Shown: positions 7,944 through 16,001 of the stretch, one piece after another
How positions within the stretch are numbered: position 1 is the stretch's first letter
Layout: every line of letters begins with the position of its first letter
Source: Paraburkholderia sp. LEh10
Lineage (GTDB): Bacteria; Pseudomonadota; Gammaproteobacteria; Burkholderiales; Burkholderiaceae
NCBI RefSeq assembly: GCF_017814945.1
Contig: NZ_JAGIPX010000062.1
Location: 1-47,659 of the forward strand
Length of the DNA: 47,659 bases
Direction of reading: 5' to 3'
The notes under the pieces: generated by a model
Told to the model about the DNA's origin: nothing
Database searches by the model: none
The model's input: the letters and a program-made list of their open reading frames with translations, nothing else
Made by a program: the position numbers and the translations under genes

Positions 7944-9116
7944 TTAGCGCGTCAACTGCTTCAGGTAGAACAGGGTCTGCACCGTCGGCAGCACTTGCTG
8001 TAGCACGCGGTTGAACGTCGTCGATGCAGCCGTGCCCACGTACACGACGTCCATCGGCTGCAACTGGAATTGCGACGACAGCATGATCGCGTCGGGCTGC
8101 GTCAGGTCGAGGCGATACACGTCAGGCGTGGTCGGCTTCTCTTTCATGCCGCGCATCACGTAGATCTGGCGCGGATTCGCGTCGGTATCGAGAATGCCGC
8201 CCGCCTGCGTGAGCGCATCGGCGATCGTCAGGCGGCCCTTCATCATCGTCACGGGCGCCGGCGTCTTCACCTCGCCCATCACGAAGATGCGGCTGTCCGA
8301 GCGGTCCGGCACGTTGATGATGTCGCCCGGCTGCAGCATCACGTTCTGCGTGGTGTCGCCCTCATCGAGCATGCGGTTCGCGTCGAGCACATAGAGCTTG
8401 TTGTTGCGCGTGAGGCGCACGCGCTGCAGGTCGGCGGAGTCCGTCGAGCCGCCCGAGCGCGTGATCGCGTCGACGAGCGTGAGCGGCACGTCGGACAGCG
8501 CAAGCGGCCCCGGCGTCTTCACGTCGCCCGTCACCTGCACCTTCTGGCTGCGGTACGACAGCACGCGCACATCGACCTGCGGATTGCGGATGTACGGCAC
8601 GAGCTTCGTGGCCAGTTCGTCGCGGATCTGCGCCGTCGTCTTGCCCGCCGCGCGGATGCGGCCGACGAACGGGAAATAGATCGTGCCGTCGTGCGCGACC
8701 GTCTGCCCGTAAGGGTCGGCCTGGCCCGGCAGCGCCTGCGTATACGGCTGCTGCAGCGCGCCGCCGAGCGTCTGCGTCGTGTTGCCGCCCGACGACAGCG
8801 TGCTGCCGTTGGGTGTCGTCAGCTCCGGGTGATCCCAGACGGTGATGCCGAGAATGTCCTGCGGCGCGATGCGATAGACGTACTGCGTCGGATCGGCGAA
8901 CGGACCCGGCGGCGGCAATACCTGCGGCGCGGCTTGCGCCTGTGCCTGCTGCGCGACGAGCGCGCCGTCGATCAGCTTGACGGGATAAGTCTCCGTCGGC
9001 TTGTTCTGCTGGTCTTCCTTCAGGCGCGACGTGTCGAGGTAATTCCCCGGCGCGCTCGCGCATGCCGACAGAAAAGTCGTCAGCACAATAGATAACGTGA
9101 TATTTCGCTTCAGCAT
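7944..9116 (-). CDS. Wza-type outer-membrane polysaccharide export lipoprotein (BceE-like)
   Basis: About 390 residues starting MLKRNITLSIVLTTFLSACA, a lipoprotein signal peptide with lipobox L-S-A-C. It is followed by the Poly_export domain (YVYRIAPQDILGITVWDHPE; later GTIYFPFVGRIRAAGKTTAQ) and SLBB-type segments (VTGDVKTPGPLALSDVPLTL, FVMGEVKTPAPVTM). It forms the octameric outer-membrane channel through which the polymer leaves, working with the Wzc-type protein encoded just downstream. An ATG at 9129-9131 adds five residues (MAEQN). The inner ATG is preferred because it gives a normal signal peptide and has GGATGG eleven bases upstream. Either start overlaps the end of the phosphatase gene. 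Confidence 0.93.
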   Translation of the reverse strand: MLKRNITLSIVLTTFLSACASAPGNYLDTSRLKEDQQNKPTETYPVKLIDGALVAQQAQAQAAPQVLPPPGPFADPTQYVYRIAPQDILGITVWDHPELTTPNGSTLSSGGNTTQTLGGALQQPYTQALPGQADPYGQTVAHDGTIYFPFVGRIRAAGKTTAQIRDELATKLVPYIRNPQVDVRVLSYRSQKVQVTGDVKTPGPLALSDVPLTLVDAITRSGGSTDSADLQRVRLTRNNKLYVLDANRMLDEGDTTQNVMLQPGDIINVPDRSDSRIFVMGEVKTPAPVTMMKGRLTIADALTQAGGILDTDANPRQIYVMRGMKEKPTTPDVYRLDLTQPDAIMLSSQFQLQPMDVVYVGTAASTTFNRVLQQVLPTVQTLFYLKQLTR

Positions 9117-9553
9117 ATTTTGTTCAGCCATCCCATGACCAGATGTTCGATGTGCGCGAGGCTGTCGCGGTAGACGTCAAGCTCCTGTCCATGTGGATCG
9201 ACGACATCCGTGTTCTCCCACTTGCCGAGCGGATAGACCTTGCCGCGCGAAGTGGGATCGAGCGCTTCCACGTCTTTCACTTGCCGCTGTTCGGTGACGA
9301 GGATCAGATCGGCATCGCGCACGCTCTGGCCGTCGAGCCGCCGTGCGCGATGCGCGCCGCTTTCCACGCCGCGCTCTTCGAGCAGGCGCCGCATCACGGG
9401 GTCCATGCCGTAGCCGTCGATCGCGCGCAAGCCCGCCGAGCGAAACGCGATGCGCTGTACGCCGCGCGCCTGCTGACGCGAGCGGAACAGCCACTCGGCA
9501 GCGGGCGAGCGGCACACGTTGGCGTGGCAGACGATCAGGACGTTCGCGAACAT
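9110..9553 (-). CDS. Low-molecular-weight protein-tyrosine phosphatase (Wzb/BceD-like)
   Basis: 147 residues, normal length for the family. The P-loop is at the N-terminus: VCHANVCRSPAAEW, giving the C-x5-R-S signature with the nucleophilic Cys near residue 9. The general-acid Asp is in VVDPHG near residue 120. It dephosphorylates the tyrosine cluster of the BY-kinase encoded two genes downstream, a cycle that sets polymerisation and export. ATG 9551-9553 is directly at the conserved first strand (MFANVLIVCHAN). The gene follows the UDP-glucose dehydrogenase gene by 35 bases and its 3' end overlaps the exporter gene, consistent with one operon. Confidence 0.95.
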   Translation of the reverse strand: MFANVLIVCHANVCRSPAAEWLFRSRQQARGVQRIAFRSAGLRAIDGYGMDPVMRRLLEERGVESGAHRARRLDGQSVRDADLILVTEQRQVKDVEALDPTSRGKVYPLGKWENTDVVDPHGQELDVYRDSLAHIEHLVMGWLNKIC

Positions 9554-9588
9554 GGGCGGTCTCGTTCGACTCGATGAGGCCTTGGGGA

Positions 9589-11001
9589 TCAGAGCGCGGC
9601 GGCGAGCGATGCAACGCCGGAGCCGAGCGCTTCCAGTGGCGCATGCGGGCGGCCGATCGCGTGATACTCGATGCCGAGCTCGCGCATCGAGTCCGGCTCG
9701 TACAGATTGCGGCCGTCGAAGATCAGCGGCGTTTTCAGCAGGGTCTTGAGGCTGTCGAAGTCCGGGCTCTTGAAGACCTTCCAGTCGGTGAGGATCACGA
9801 GCGCGTCGGCCTGGTCGGCCGCCTGCATTTCCTCGTCGGCGAACGTGAGGCGCGCGAGCTGTTGCGGCTTGCCTTGCAGGTCGAGCGCGAACACGCGCTT
9901 CGATTCGTCGACGGCAACCGGGTCGTAGGCGACGACCTTCGCGCCGCGCGAAAGAAGCTCGGCGATCAGCGGACGGCTCGGCGCTTCGCGCATGTCGTCG
10001 GTGTTCGGCTTGAACGCGAGGCCCCAGACAGCGAACGTGCGGTCCGACAGGTCTTCGCCAAGACGCGCGACGATCTTCTGCGCGAGGATCTTCTTCTGCG
10101 TCTCGTTGACGGCTTCGACGGCTTCGAGAATGCGCAGGCCGTGACCCATTTCGCTACCCGTGCGGATCAGCGCCTGCACATCCTTCGGGAAGCACGAGCC
10201 GCCGTATCCGCAACCCGCATACAGGAAGTGGTAGCCGATGCGCGGATCGGAGCCCATTCCGCGGCGCACGGCTTCGATATCGGCGCCGACGCGGTCGGCG
10301 AGATTCGCGAGGTCGTTCATGAACGAGATGCGCGTCGCGAGCATCGCGTTGGCCGCGTACTTCGTGAACTCGGCGGAACGCACGTCCATGTGCAGCGTGC
10401 GCTCGTGATTGCGATTGAACGGCGCGTAGAGGCGCTTCATCAGCTCGCGCGCCTTTTCGCCGGGCACGTCGTCGTCGCAGCCCAGGATGATGCGGTCGGG
10501 CCGCGTGAAGTCTTCGACGGCCGCACCCTCTTTCAGGAACTCGGGGTTCGAGACGACCGAGAACATCTGCTTCAGGCCGCGCGCATCCAGCTCTTCCTGC
10601 ACGGCTTGCGCGACGCGGCGCGCCGTGCCGACGGGCACCGTCGACTTGTCGACGATCACCTTGAAGCCCTTCATGTGGCGGCCGATGTTGCGCGCGGCCG
10701 CGAGCACGTATTGCAGGTCGGCGGAACCATCCTCGTCGGGCGGCGTGCCGACGGCGATGAACTGGATGTCGCCGTGCGCGACGGCCGCTTCGATATCCGT
10801 CGAAAACTTCAGCCGCCCGGCCTTGCGGTTGCGCGCGATGATTTCCAGCAGACCGGGCTCATGGATGGGCACGCCGCCGTTGTTCAGCACGTCGATCTTG
10901 CGCTGATCGACGTCGAGGCAGAATACGTCGTGGCCGATGTCTGCCAGACAGGCGCCCGTCACGAGGCCCACGTATCCGGTTCCAACGATCGTCAGGTTCA
11001 T
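9589..11001 (-). CDS. ugd: UDP-glucose 6-dehydrogenase (BceC-like)
   Basis: 470 residues starting MNLTIVGTGYVGLVTGACLA, with the GxGxxG NAD-binding loop at residues 7-12. The catalytic cysteine is in GGSCFPKDVQAL near residue 260, with a conserved lysine in FTKYAANAMLATRISFMNDL. The C-terminal domain (VWGLAFKPNTDDMREAPS) is the UDP-binding domain. It oxidises UDP-glucose to UDP-glucuronate using two NAD+, supplying the acidic sugar of the polysaccharide. Length is normal. It lies 77 bases after the glycosyl-1-phosphate transferase gene and 35 bases before the phosphatase gene. Confidence 0.97.
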   Translation of the reverse strand: MNLTIVGTGYVGLVTGACLADIGHDVFCLDVDQRKIDVLNNGGVPIHEPGLLEIIARNRKAGRLKFSTDIEAAVAHGDIQFIAVGTPPDEDGSADLQYVLAAARNIGRHMKGFKVIVDKSTVPVGTARRVAQAVQEELDARGLKQMFSVVSNPEFLKEGAAVEDFTRPDRIILGCDDDVPGEKARELMKRLYAPFNRNHERTLHMDVRSAEFTKYAANAMLATRISFMNDLANLADRVGADIEAVRRGMGSDPRIGYHFLYAGCGYGGSCFPKDVQALIRTGSEMGHGLRILEAVEAVNETQKKILAQKIVARLGEDLSDRTFAVWGLAFKPNTDDMREAPSRPLIAELLSRGAKVVAYDPVAVDESKRVFALDLQGKPQQLARLTFADEEMQAADQADALVILTDWKVFKSPDFDSLKTLLKTPLIFDGRNLYEPDSMRELGIEYHAIGRPHAPLEALGSGVASLAAAL

Positions 11002-11078
11002 GAATTACACCTCGGAGATTGAATGGTTCAGTGAATGCGGAACGCCCGGCGTTCCGCCTGGTTGGCGCGCCGCGTCGT

Positions 11079-12476
11079 TCAGTACGCGTTGCTGCCGACG
11101 AAGCCCTTCCAGAACGTCAGGCCCACGATCTTGATGTCGAGCCAGAAGCTCCAGTGCTGCATGTAGTACAGATCGAGCTTCACGCGGCCCATCATCTTTT
11201 CGACGCGGTCGGTTTCGCCGCGATAGCCGTTGATCTGCGCCCAGCCGGTGATGCCCGGCTTGATCCGGTAGCGGTGCATATAGCCCTTCACCAGATCCTT
11301 GTAGATGTCGTCGTGTTCGAGCGCGTGCGGACGCGGGCCGACCACGGACATCTCACCGCGCAGCACGTTGATGAACTGCGGCAGTTCGTCGAGGCTCGTG
11401 CGGCGCAGGAACGCGCCGACGGGCGTGATGCGCGGGTCGCGGCGCGTGGCCTGCGTGAGCTTGCCCGCTTCTTCCGTGTGGACCTTCATCGAGCGGAACT
11501 TGAAGATCTCGAACTCGCGACCGTCGATGCCCTTGCGCCGCTGCCGGAAGAACACGGGCCCCGGCGACGACAGCTTGACGGCGGCCGCGATCGCGAGCAT
11601 CAGCGGCGCGAGCGCCGTCAGCGCGGCGAGCGCGAACAGACGATCGAACACGCGCTTGGGCAGCACGCGCAGATCGGTGATCGGCGACGCGGCGAGATTG
11701 ATCGCGGGCACGCCGAGCAGATCGACCATGGGCTGATTGAAGAGCGTGAGGCTTCTCACATCCGGAATGAAGCGGATGTTCACGAAGTCGTTGCGGAACT
11801 CCATCACGAAGCGATGGATGACCTTCTCTTTCGACATCGGCAGCGCCATCCACAGCTCGCGCACCGAGCGGCGGCGCATCTCGTCGATCATCGCCGCGTA
11901 GTCGCGCTGCACGGGCACGCCTTCGATCGCTTCGGGCCCGTCGGTGTCCTCATAGTGGCTGCGGTTATCGTCCTCGTCGTAGACGACGACAGGGCTGAAG
12001 CCCGCTTCGGGACGGCTGCGCATCTGCTCGATCAGAAACTTGCCATACGGCGCGCCGCCGACGATGGCCACCCTCTTCTGGTTGTAGCCTTCGCGGCGCA
12101 GGCCGCGCAGCACCGCGTGCACGCCCGCCTTCGTGACGATCAGCAGCACGACGGTCGCGCTCGCCCAGTACGCGAGCCACAGCCGCGACAGCATGTCCGC
12201 GCGGTGCAGGCTGAAGCTCATCAGGATGCCCGTCACCTCGACCATCAGCCAGCCCATCGACACGCGCCACAACAGGTCGTACAGCGGCTTGCCGCGCCAC
12301 GACTGATAAATGCCGAGCGCCGGAAAGAACAGGATCACGAGCAGGCAGTCGAATGCCAACGACACGCTCTGCATGTCGTCGAGCCACACGAAGCGCCCGT
12401 CATGCACGGCCGACGCGATGAGCGCGCCGAGCGCGACCACGCCGATGTCGATGATTCTCGATAGAACGCTCAGCAT
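11079..12476 (-). CDS. Undecaprenyl-phosphate sugar-1-phosphate transferase (WcaJ/BceB-like)
   Basis: About 465 residues. The N-terminal third has four or five membrane helices (IIDIGVVALGALIASAV, LVILFFPALGIYQSW and others). A CoA-binding-like Rossmann segment follows (KRVAIVGGAPYGKFLIEQM). The C-terminal 190 residues are the bacterial sugar transferase catalytic domain: KRVFDRLFALAALTALAPLM, FKFRSMKVH, RRTSLDELPQFINVLRGEMS, VGPRPHA and PGITGWAQINGYRG. It primes repeat-unit synthesis by moving hexose-1-phosphate, glucose in cepacian-type systems, from a UDP-sugar to undecaprenyl phosphate. ATG 12474-12476 is favoured because GAGGTG sits six bases upstream. A GTG three codons earlier would begin within that site. 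It is the first gene of the minus-strand operon. Confidence 0.95.
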   Translation of the reverse strand: MLSVLSRIIDIGVVALGALIASAVHDGRFVWLDDMQSVSLAFDCLLVILFFPALGIYQSWRGKPLYDLLWRVSMGWLMVEVTGILMSFSLHRADMLSRLWLAYWASATVVLLIVTKAGVHAVLRGLRREGYNQKRVAIVGGAPYGKFLIEQMRSRPEAGFSPVVVYDEDDNRSHYEDTDGPEAIEGVPVQRDYAAMIDEMRRRSVRELWMALPMSKEKVIHRFVMEFRNDFVNIRFIPDVRSLTLFNQPMVDLLGVPAINLAASPITDLRVLPKRVFDRLFALAALTALAPLMLAIAAAVKLSSPGPVFFRQRRKGIDGREFEIFKFRSMKVHTEEAGKLTQATRRDPRITPVGAFLRRTSLDELPQFINVLRGEMSVVGPRPHALEHDDIYKDLVKGYMHRYRIKPGITGWAQINGYRGETDRVEKMMGRVKLDLYYMQHWSFWLDIKIVGLTFWKGFVGSNAY

Positions 12477-13037
12477 CTGCTGCACCTCGCCTTGTCTGTC
12501 AGTTCAATCAAGTTCTATCCACGGTTCATTGAAAAATGCGCGCTGTTTGCCTGCCGGTACTTCGCGCGATCGCTATTCGGGCATTCGCCGTTTTTACGCC
12601 GATGGGTGAATACCCTTCTACAAGCCTAGATAAGGCGGCATTAAAATTCAGGCTGCAATACGGCAAAAAATATCAAAATGTTTCGACGCTAATTACGTCA
12701 TTTTTTCTGCTTTTATTCGGTAATTCTTGCCGAATTATGCGGCTTGCACTGGTTCGCGGGCTCTGCGAGCGACCATTTGCGTGTGTGCCTGCCGCTTACC
12801 ACGGCGAATATTTTTTCGCGTAGTCCGCACAGGACATCGCATTCGACGCATCGCATAGTGTCATGTCAATTTTTATCCGATTTATTTTTTAATTTTTCAT
12901 GACTTGCGAAAGTCGTCTTTGTGGTTTTTATGGAATTTGCTATTCGAATTATTCGATAGAAATTCAATGCTGATTTATTGACGCATTACGACGTGATAAA
13001 AACGAAGCCATTCCCCCCGCTTCGAGGAGTTATCACC
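12477..13037. promoter_or_regulatory. AT-rich divergent regulatory region of the polysaccharide locus
   Basis: No convincing gene lies in these roughly 560 bases, which separate the divergent bceB-like operon and the manC gene. From about 12590 to 13010 the DNA is strikingly AT-rich for this genome, with A and T runs and several dyads. Examples are TAATTC-ttgcc-GAATTA at 12721-12737 and GACG-ctaatta-CGTC near 12685-12699. Such DNA fits promoters for both units and sites for AT-binding silencers or activators. Individual promoter hexamers cannot be assigned with confidence. The manC end has GAGGAG eight bases before its ATG. Confidence 0.65.
12483..12488 (-). promoter_or_regulatory. Ribosome binding site for the first gene of the polysaccharide operon
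   Basis: GAGGTG lies six bases upstream of ATG 12474-12476. A GTG codon falls within it, which could be taken as a start three codons longer, but this site argues for the ATG. Confidence 0.5.
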
Positions 13038-14567
13038 ATGACTGCTACGGCGTCCGCCGTCGACCATCGACAGGCGAACCAGAACCGTCTGAACGTCAAG
13101 CTCAAGGTTCATCCCGTGATACTGGCCGGCGGCTCAGGCACGCGTCTGTGGCCGATGTCGCGCGAACAGCATCCGAAGCAGCTGATCGGCCTGCTCGGCG
13201 AGGACTCGCTGCTGCAATCGACCACGCGCCGGCTCGACGGACTCGATGCCGGCTACCCGGTTGCGGAGCAGCTGGTCGTCGTCTGCAATGAAGAGCATCG
13301 TTTCACGACGGCCGAACAGTTGCGCGTATGCGGCAAGCCAAGCCGGCTGATTCTTGAGCCGTGCGCGCGCGACACGGCGCCCGCGCTAACCGTCGCGGCG
13401 CTGTCGGTGCTCGCCGAAGACCAGGACGGCATCATGGTCGTGATGCCCGCCGATCATGCCGTCGCCGACGCGCAAGGTTTTCATGCAGCCGTCGCGGCAG
13501 GCGTGCAGCACGCGGCGAGCGGCCATATCGTGACGATGGGCATCGTGCCGTCACGCGCGGAAACGGGCTACGGCTATATCCGCATCGGTGCATCGCTGGC
13601 CGCCGGCGACACGGCGAGCGAGCACACGATCGACGCGCATCAGCTCGACCGCTTCGTCGAAAAGCCGCACTATGAGCTCGCGCAGCACTACGTCGAGTCG
13701 AAAGAGTACTGGTGGAACAGCGGCATTTTCATTCTGCGCGCATCGACGTGGATCAAGGCCGTGCGCCACTTTGAGCCGGCGATCCATGAAGCCTGTGAAG
13801 CCGCGCATACGCAAGGCACGGCCGACGGCGACTTCTTCCGCGTGCAGCGCGACGCATTCGGCGCGTGTCCGTCCAATTCGATCGACTACGCGGTGATGGA
13901 AAAGCTCGGCAACGACACGTCGGTGTGCTCGGGCGTCGTCGTGCCGCTCGATGCGGGCTGGTCGGATGTCGGCTCGTGGGATGCGATCTGGGACATCCTG
14001 CCGAAGGACGATGACGACAACGTCGGCCGCGGCAACGTGATGTTCGAAGGCGCCGCCTCGACGTTCGCACATTCGGAGGGCCGTCTGATCGCGTGCGTGG
14101 GCACGCAGGACCTCGTCGTCGTTGAAACGGACGACGCGATACTCGTCGCCGACAAGAACAGCGTGCAGGACGTGAAGAAAGTGGTCGGCCGTATCCGCGA
14201 CGCGCATGGCGCGCAAGCCGTAAACCACCGCAAGGTGCACCGTCCCTGGGGCCACTACGATTCCGTCGATACGGGCGAGCGCTTTCAGGTGAAGCGCATC
14301 GTCGTGAAGCCGGGCGCGCAACTGTCGCTGCAAATGCATCATCATCGCGCCGAGCACTGGATCGTCGTGCGCGGCACCGCGCTCGTCACGCGCGGCGAAG
14401 AGCGCTTTATCGTTTCCGAAAACGAGTCGGCTTATATTCCCCTCGGCGTCACGCATCGACTCGAGAATCCGGGCAAGATGCCGCTCGAAATCATCGAGGT
14501 GCAGTCGGGCTCGTATCTCGGCGAAGACGACATCGTGCGCTTCGACGATACGTACGGACGCCGCTAG
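13038..14567 (+). CDS. manC: Mannose-1-phosphate guanylyltransferase / mannose-6-phosphate isomerase (BceA-like)
   Basis: About 509 residues. The nucleotidyltransferase domain has the pyrophosphorylase signature HPVILAGGSGTRLWPMSRE at residues 25-43, the mannose-6-P linked FVEKP near residue 200, and SIDYAVMEK near 285. The C-terminal type-II phosphomannose isomerase cupin carries VHRPWGHYDSVD and QLSLQMHHHRAEHWIVVRG, whose His and Glu bind metal. It converts fructose-6-P to mannose-6-P and makes GDP-mannose from mannose-1-P, supplying mannose (and rhamnose precursors) to the polymer. ATG 13038-13040 follows GAGGAG at eight bases. It is transcribed away from the main operon and followed by a hairpin. 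A separate phosphomannomutase is required and is not in the window. Confidence 0.96.
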   Translation: MTATASAVDHRQANQNRLNVKLKVHPVILAGGSGTRLWPMSREQHPKQLIGLLGEDSLLQSTTRRLDGLDAGYPVAEQLVVVCNEEHRFTTAEQLRVCGKPSRLILEPCARDTAPALTVAALSVLAEDQDGIMVVMPADHAVADAQGFHAAVAAGVQHAASGHIVTMGIVPSRAETGYGYIRIGASLAAGDTASEHTIDAHQLDRFVEKPHYELAQHYVESKEYWWNSGIFILRASTWIKAVRHFEPAIHEACEAAHTQGTADGDFFRVQRDAFGACPSNSIDYAVMEKLGNDTSVCSGVVVPLDAGWSDVGSWDAIWDILPKDDDDNVGRGNVMFEGAASTFAHSEGRLIACVGTQDLVVVETDDAILVADKNSVQDVKKVVGRIRDAHGAQAVNHRKVHRPWGHYDSVDTGERFQVKRIVVKPGAQLSLQMHHHRAEHWIVVRGTALVTRGEERFIVSENESAYIPLGVTHRLENPGKMPLEIIEVQSGSYLGEDDIVRFDDTYGRR

Positions 14568-14581
14568 CCACGAACGCAAAC

Positions 14582-14602
14582 GGCGGGCGCTGCCCGCCTT
14601 GT
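14582..14602 (+). terminator. Hairpin downstream of manC
   Basis: A perfect seven-base stem GGCGGGC-gct-GCCCGCC lies 15 bases after the manC stop and is followed by TTGTTCG. The T-run is weak, so termination is probable rather than certain. Confidence 0.5.
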
Positions 14603-14772
14603 TCGCGGCTCTTCGATGCGGTTTGCTCGTGCTTCGGGGGTCGACGTGTCTGATGGCCGCAAGCTTGCTCTGGCCACGACGTTGAACATCGGCGATACGC
14701 GCATCGAAAGCCGATGCGGCGCGACAGCGAACAGCATCTCGACGCAGTGACGACGCGCATGCGCAAGCAACC

Positions 14773-14809
14773 GGTTCCAGGGCGAGCTCAAATGCTCGCG
14801 CCTGGAACC
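14773..14809 (-). terminator. Long hairpin at the end of the DUF4096-domain gene
   Basis: Arms GGTTCCAGG-GCGAGC and GCTCGC-G-CCTGGAACC pair over 15 bases with one bulged base and a six-base loop. It begins eight bases past the stop of the minus-strand gene and has no clear T-run. It may stop transcription from both sides, since manC converges on it. Confidence 0.5.
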
Positions 14810-14816
14810 GCGGTTG

Positions 14817-16001
14817 TCACCCTGCGTGCGAAATCACGTGCGACGCCAACGGATAGCGCTCGCCCGACTTGTCCTTGACGACGTCGGACGGATAGCGGCG
14901 CAACGGCATCAGCCGCGGATTCAGATGTTGCGGCAAGTGCGGATTGCCCGGCAACGCGGACGCGGCATTCGATGCCGCAAGCGCAGGCGTCGGCGTGAGT
15001 TCGGGCATGGCGCGCGTCACGGGACGCACGGCGACCTGCGGTGCATGCACGCCCGCTATCGGGCTCACGTGCAGGCCGGTTGCAGCTTCACGCACGTGGC
15101 ACGCCCTGTCGATCCACTGACGCGCCCAGTCGAGCGCGAAACGATGCGCCGCGTCGGCGTCGGCGAAACGCGGACCGATCAGCCCCGAGCGTTCGACACG
15201 CTTGCCGTCCTTCATGATCTCGGCCCACGCGCGATACTTGTTGTCAGGCACTTGCTCCGCCGCGACGTAGATCGCATAGCCCTGGCGATCGGCGACCTGC
15301 AGGCCGCGTGGCGCCGTCAGGCTCATCCACAGCGGCGTGTGCTGGCCGGCGGGCGCGTCGGCGTCGTCGCGCGGCTCGACCTCTGCGCAAACGGCAGCGG
15401 CGCGAATCTGCGCGTCGACGCGCTCCAGGCTGCCGAAGGCCGCGCCGGAAACGATCGGACTCGCCGCTTTGGCGCGCGTTTCAAGGCCTGTCTCGACATA
15501 GCCCGTCTCGACAGCCGCCGAGCCCGCGAGCTGACGCGTGATGTCGGCCATCGGCGCGAGCGCGCGCCAGCCGCTCGTCACACTCGACTCTTGCGCAGCC
15601 GATTGCCACGTTTCCGGGCTCTTCCAGAACACGCCGCGCGCGAGCTCGTCGCGCGGCTTCTGCGCTTCGGCCACGGGTGCGGGCTTCGGCGCGATGGGCG
15701 GCGCCGGCTCCGGAATATAGGCGAACGTGCGCCCGTTGCGGGTCAACTGCCGGATCATCTCGGTCAGCGTACCGTTGGCTTGCCACTCTTCGAAGCGACG
15801 CCGGCACGTAGGGCCTGACGGATAGCGTCCGGGCAGCTTCGACCACGGCTCGCCAGTAGTCAGGATCCACAAGACGGCGTTGGCCACGATGCGCGGTTCG
15901 GCGCGGGGCCGTCCGCGTCGGTTCAGGCGGACGGCTGGCTCGTCGGAAACGAGCGCTGACAGTTGCGCCCATTCGTCATTGCTTAGCTCATCGAAAAACA
16001 T
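14817..16001 (-). CDS. Domesticated transposase N-terminal domain (DUF4096, IS402/IS5 type) protein with unknown C-terminal region
   Basis: About 394 residues from ATG 15999-16001, with GGAGAG four bases upstream. Residues 1-90 match the DNA-binding N-terminal part of IS402/IS5-type transposases: ELSNDEWAQLSALV, RRGRPRAEPRIVANAVLWIL, GEPWSKLPGRYPSGPTCRRR, FEEWQANGTL. The DDE nuclease half is missing. Instead there is a proline/alanine linker (PEPAPPIAPKPAPVAEA), a low-complexity middle, and a small folded module near residues 225-305 (GYAIYVAAEQVPDNKYRAWA, then IGPRFADADAAHRFALDWAR). No terminal inverted repeats or target duplications were found. It looks like a single-copy gene that recruited a transposase helix-turn-helix for DNA binding, perhaps a regulator. 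Its place beside the exopolysaccharide locus is suggestive only; the C-terminal family is not recognised. Confidence 0.75.
   Translation of the reverse strand: MFFDELSNDEWAQLSALVSDEPAVRLNRRGRPRAEPRIVANAVLWILTTGEPWSKLPGRYPSGPTCRRRFEEWQANGTLTEMIRQLTRNGRTFAYIPEPAPPIAPKPAPVAEAQKPRDELARGVFWKSPETWQSAAQESSVTSGWRALAPMADITRQLAGSAAVETGYVETGLETRAKAASPIVSGAAFGSLERVDAQIRAAAVCAEVEPRDDADAPAGQHTPLWMSLTAPRGLQVADRQGYAIYVAAEQVPDNKYRAWAEIMKDGKRVERSGLIGPRFADADAAHRFALDWARQWIDRACHVREAATGLHVSPIAGVHAPQVAVRPVTRAMPELTPTPALAASNAASALPGNPHLPQHLNPRLMPLRRYPSDVVKDKSGERYPLASHVISHAG

Noticed and set aside
6016..7947. 643-codon plus-strand open frame opposite the BY-kinase gene
   Set aside because: Antisense to a gene with clear Walker motifs; composition (Arg/His/Asp-rich) is typical of shadows in GC-rich DNA.
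12536..12823. 95-codon open frame in the AT-rich divergent region
   Set aside because: No ribosome site, no recognisable domain, and codon use unlike neighbouring genes; the region is better explained as regulatory DNA.
14817..16001. Possible active insertion sequence
   Set aside because: Only the transposase N-terminal domain is present; no DDE residues, terminal inverted repeats or target-site duplication were found.
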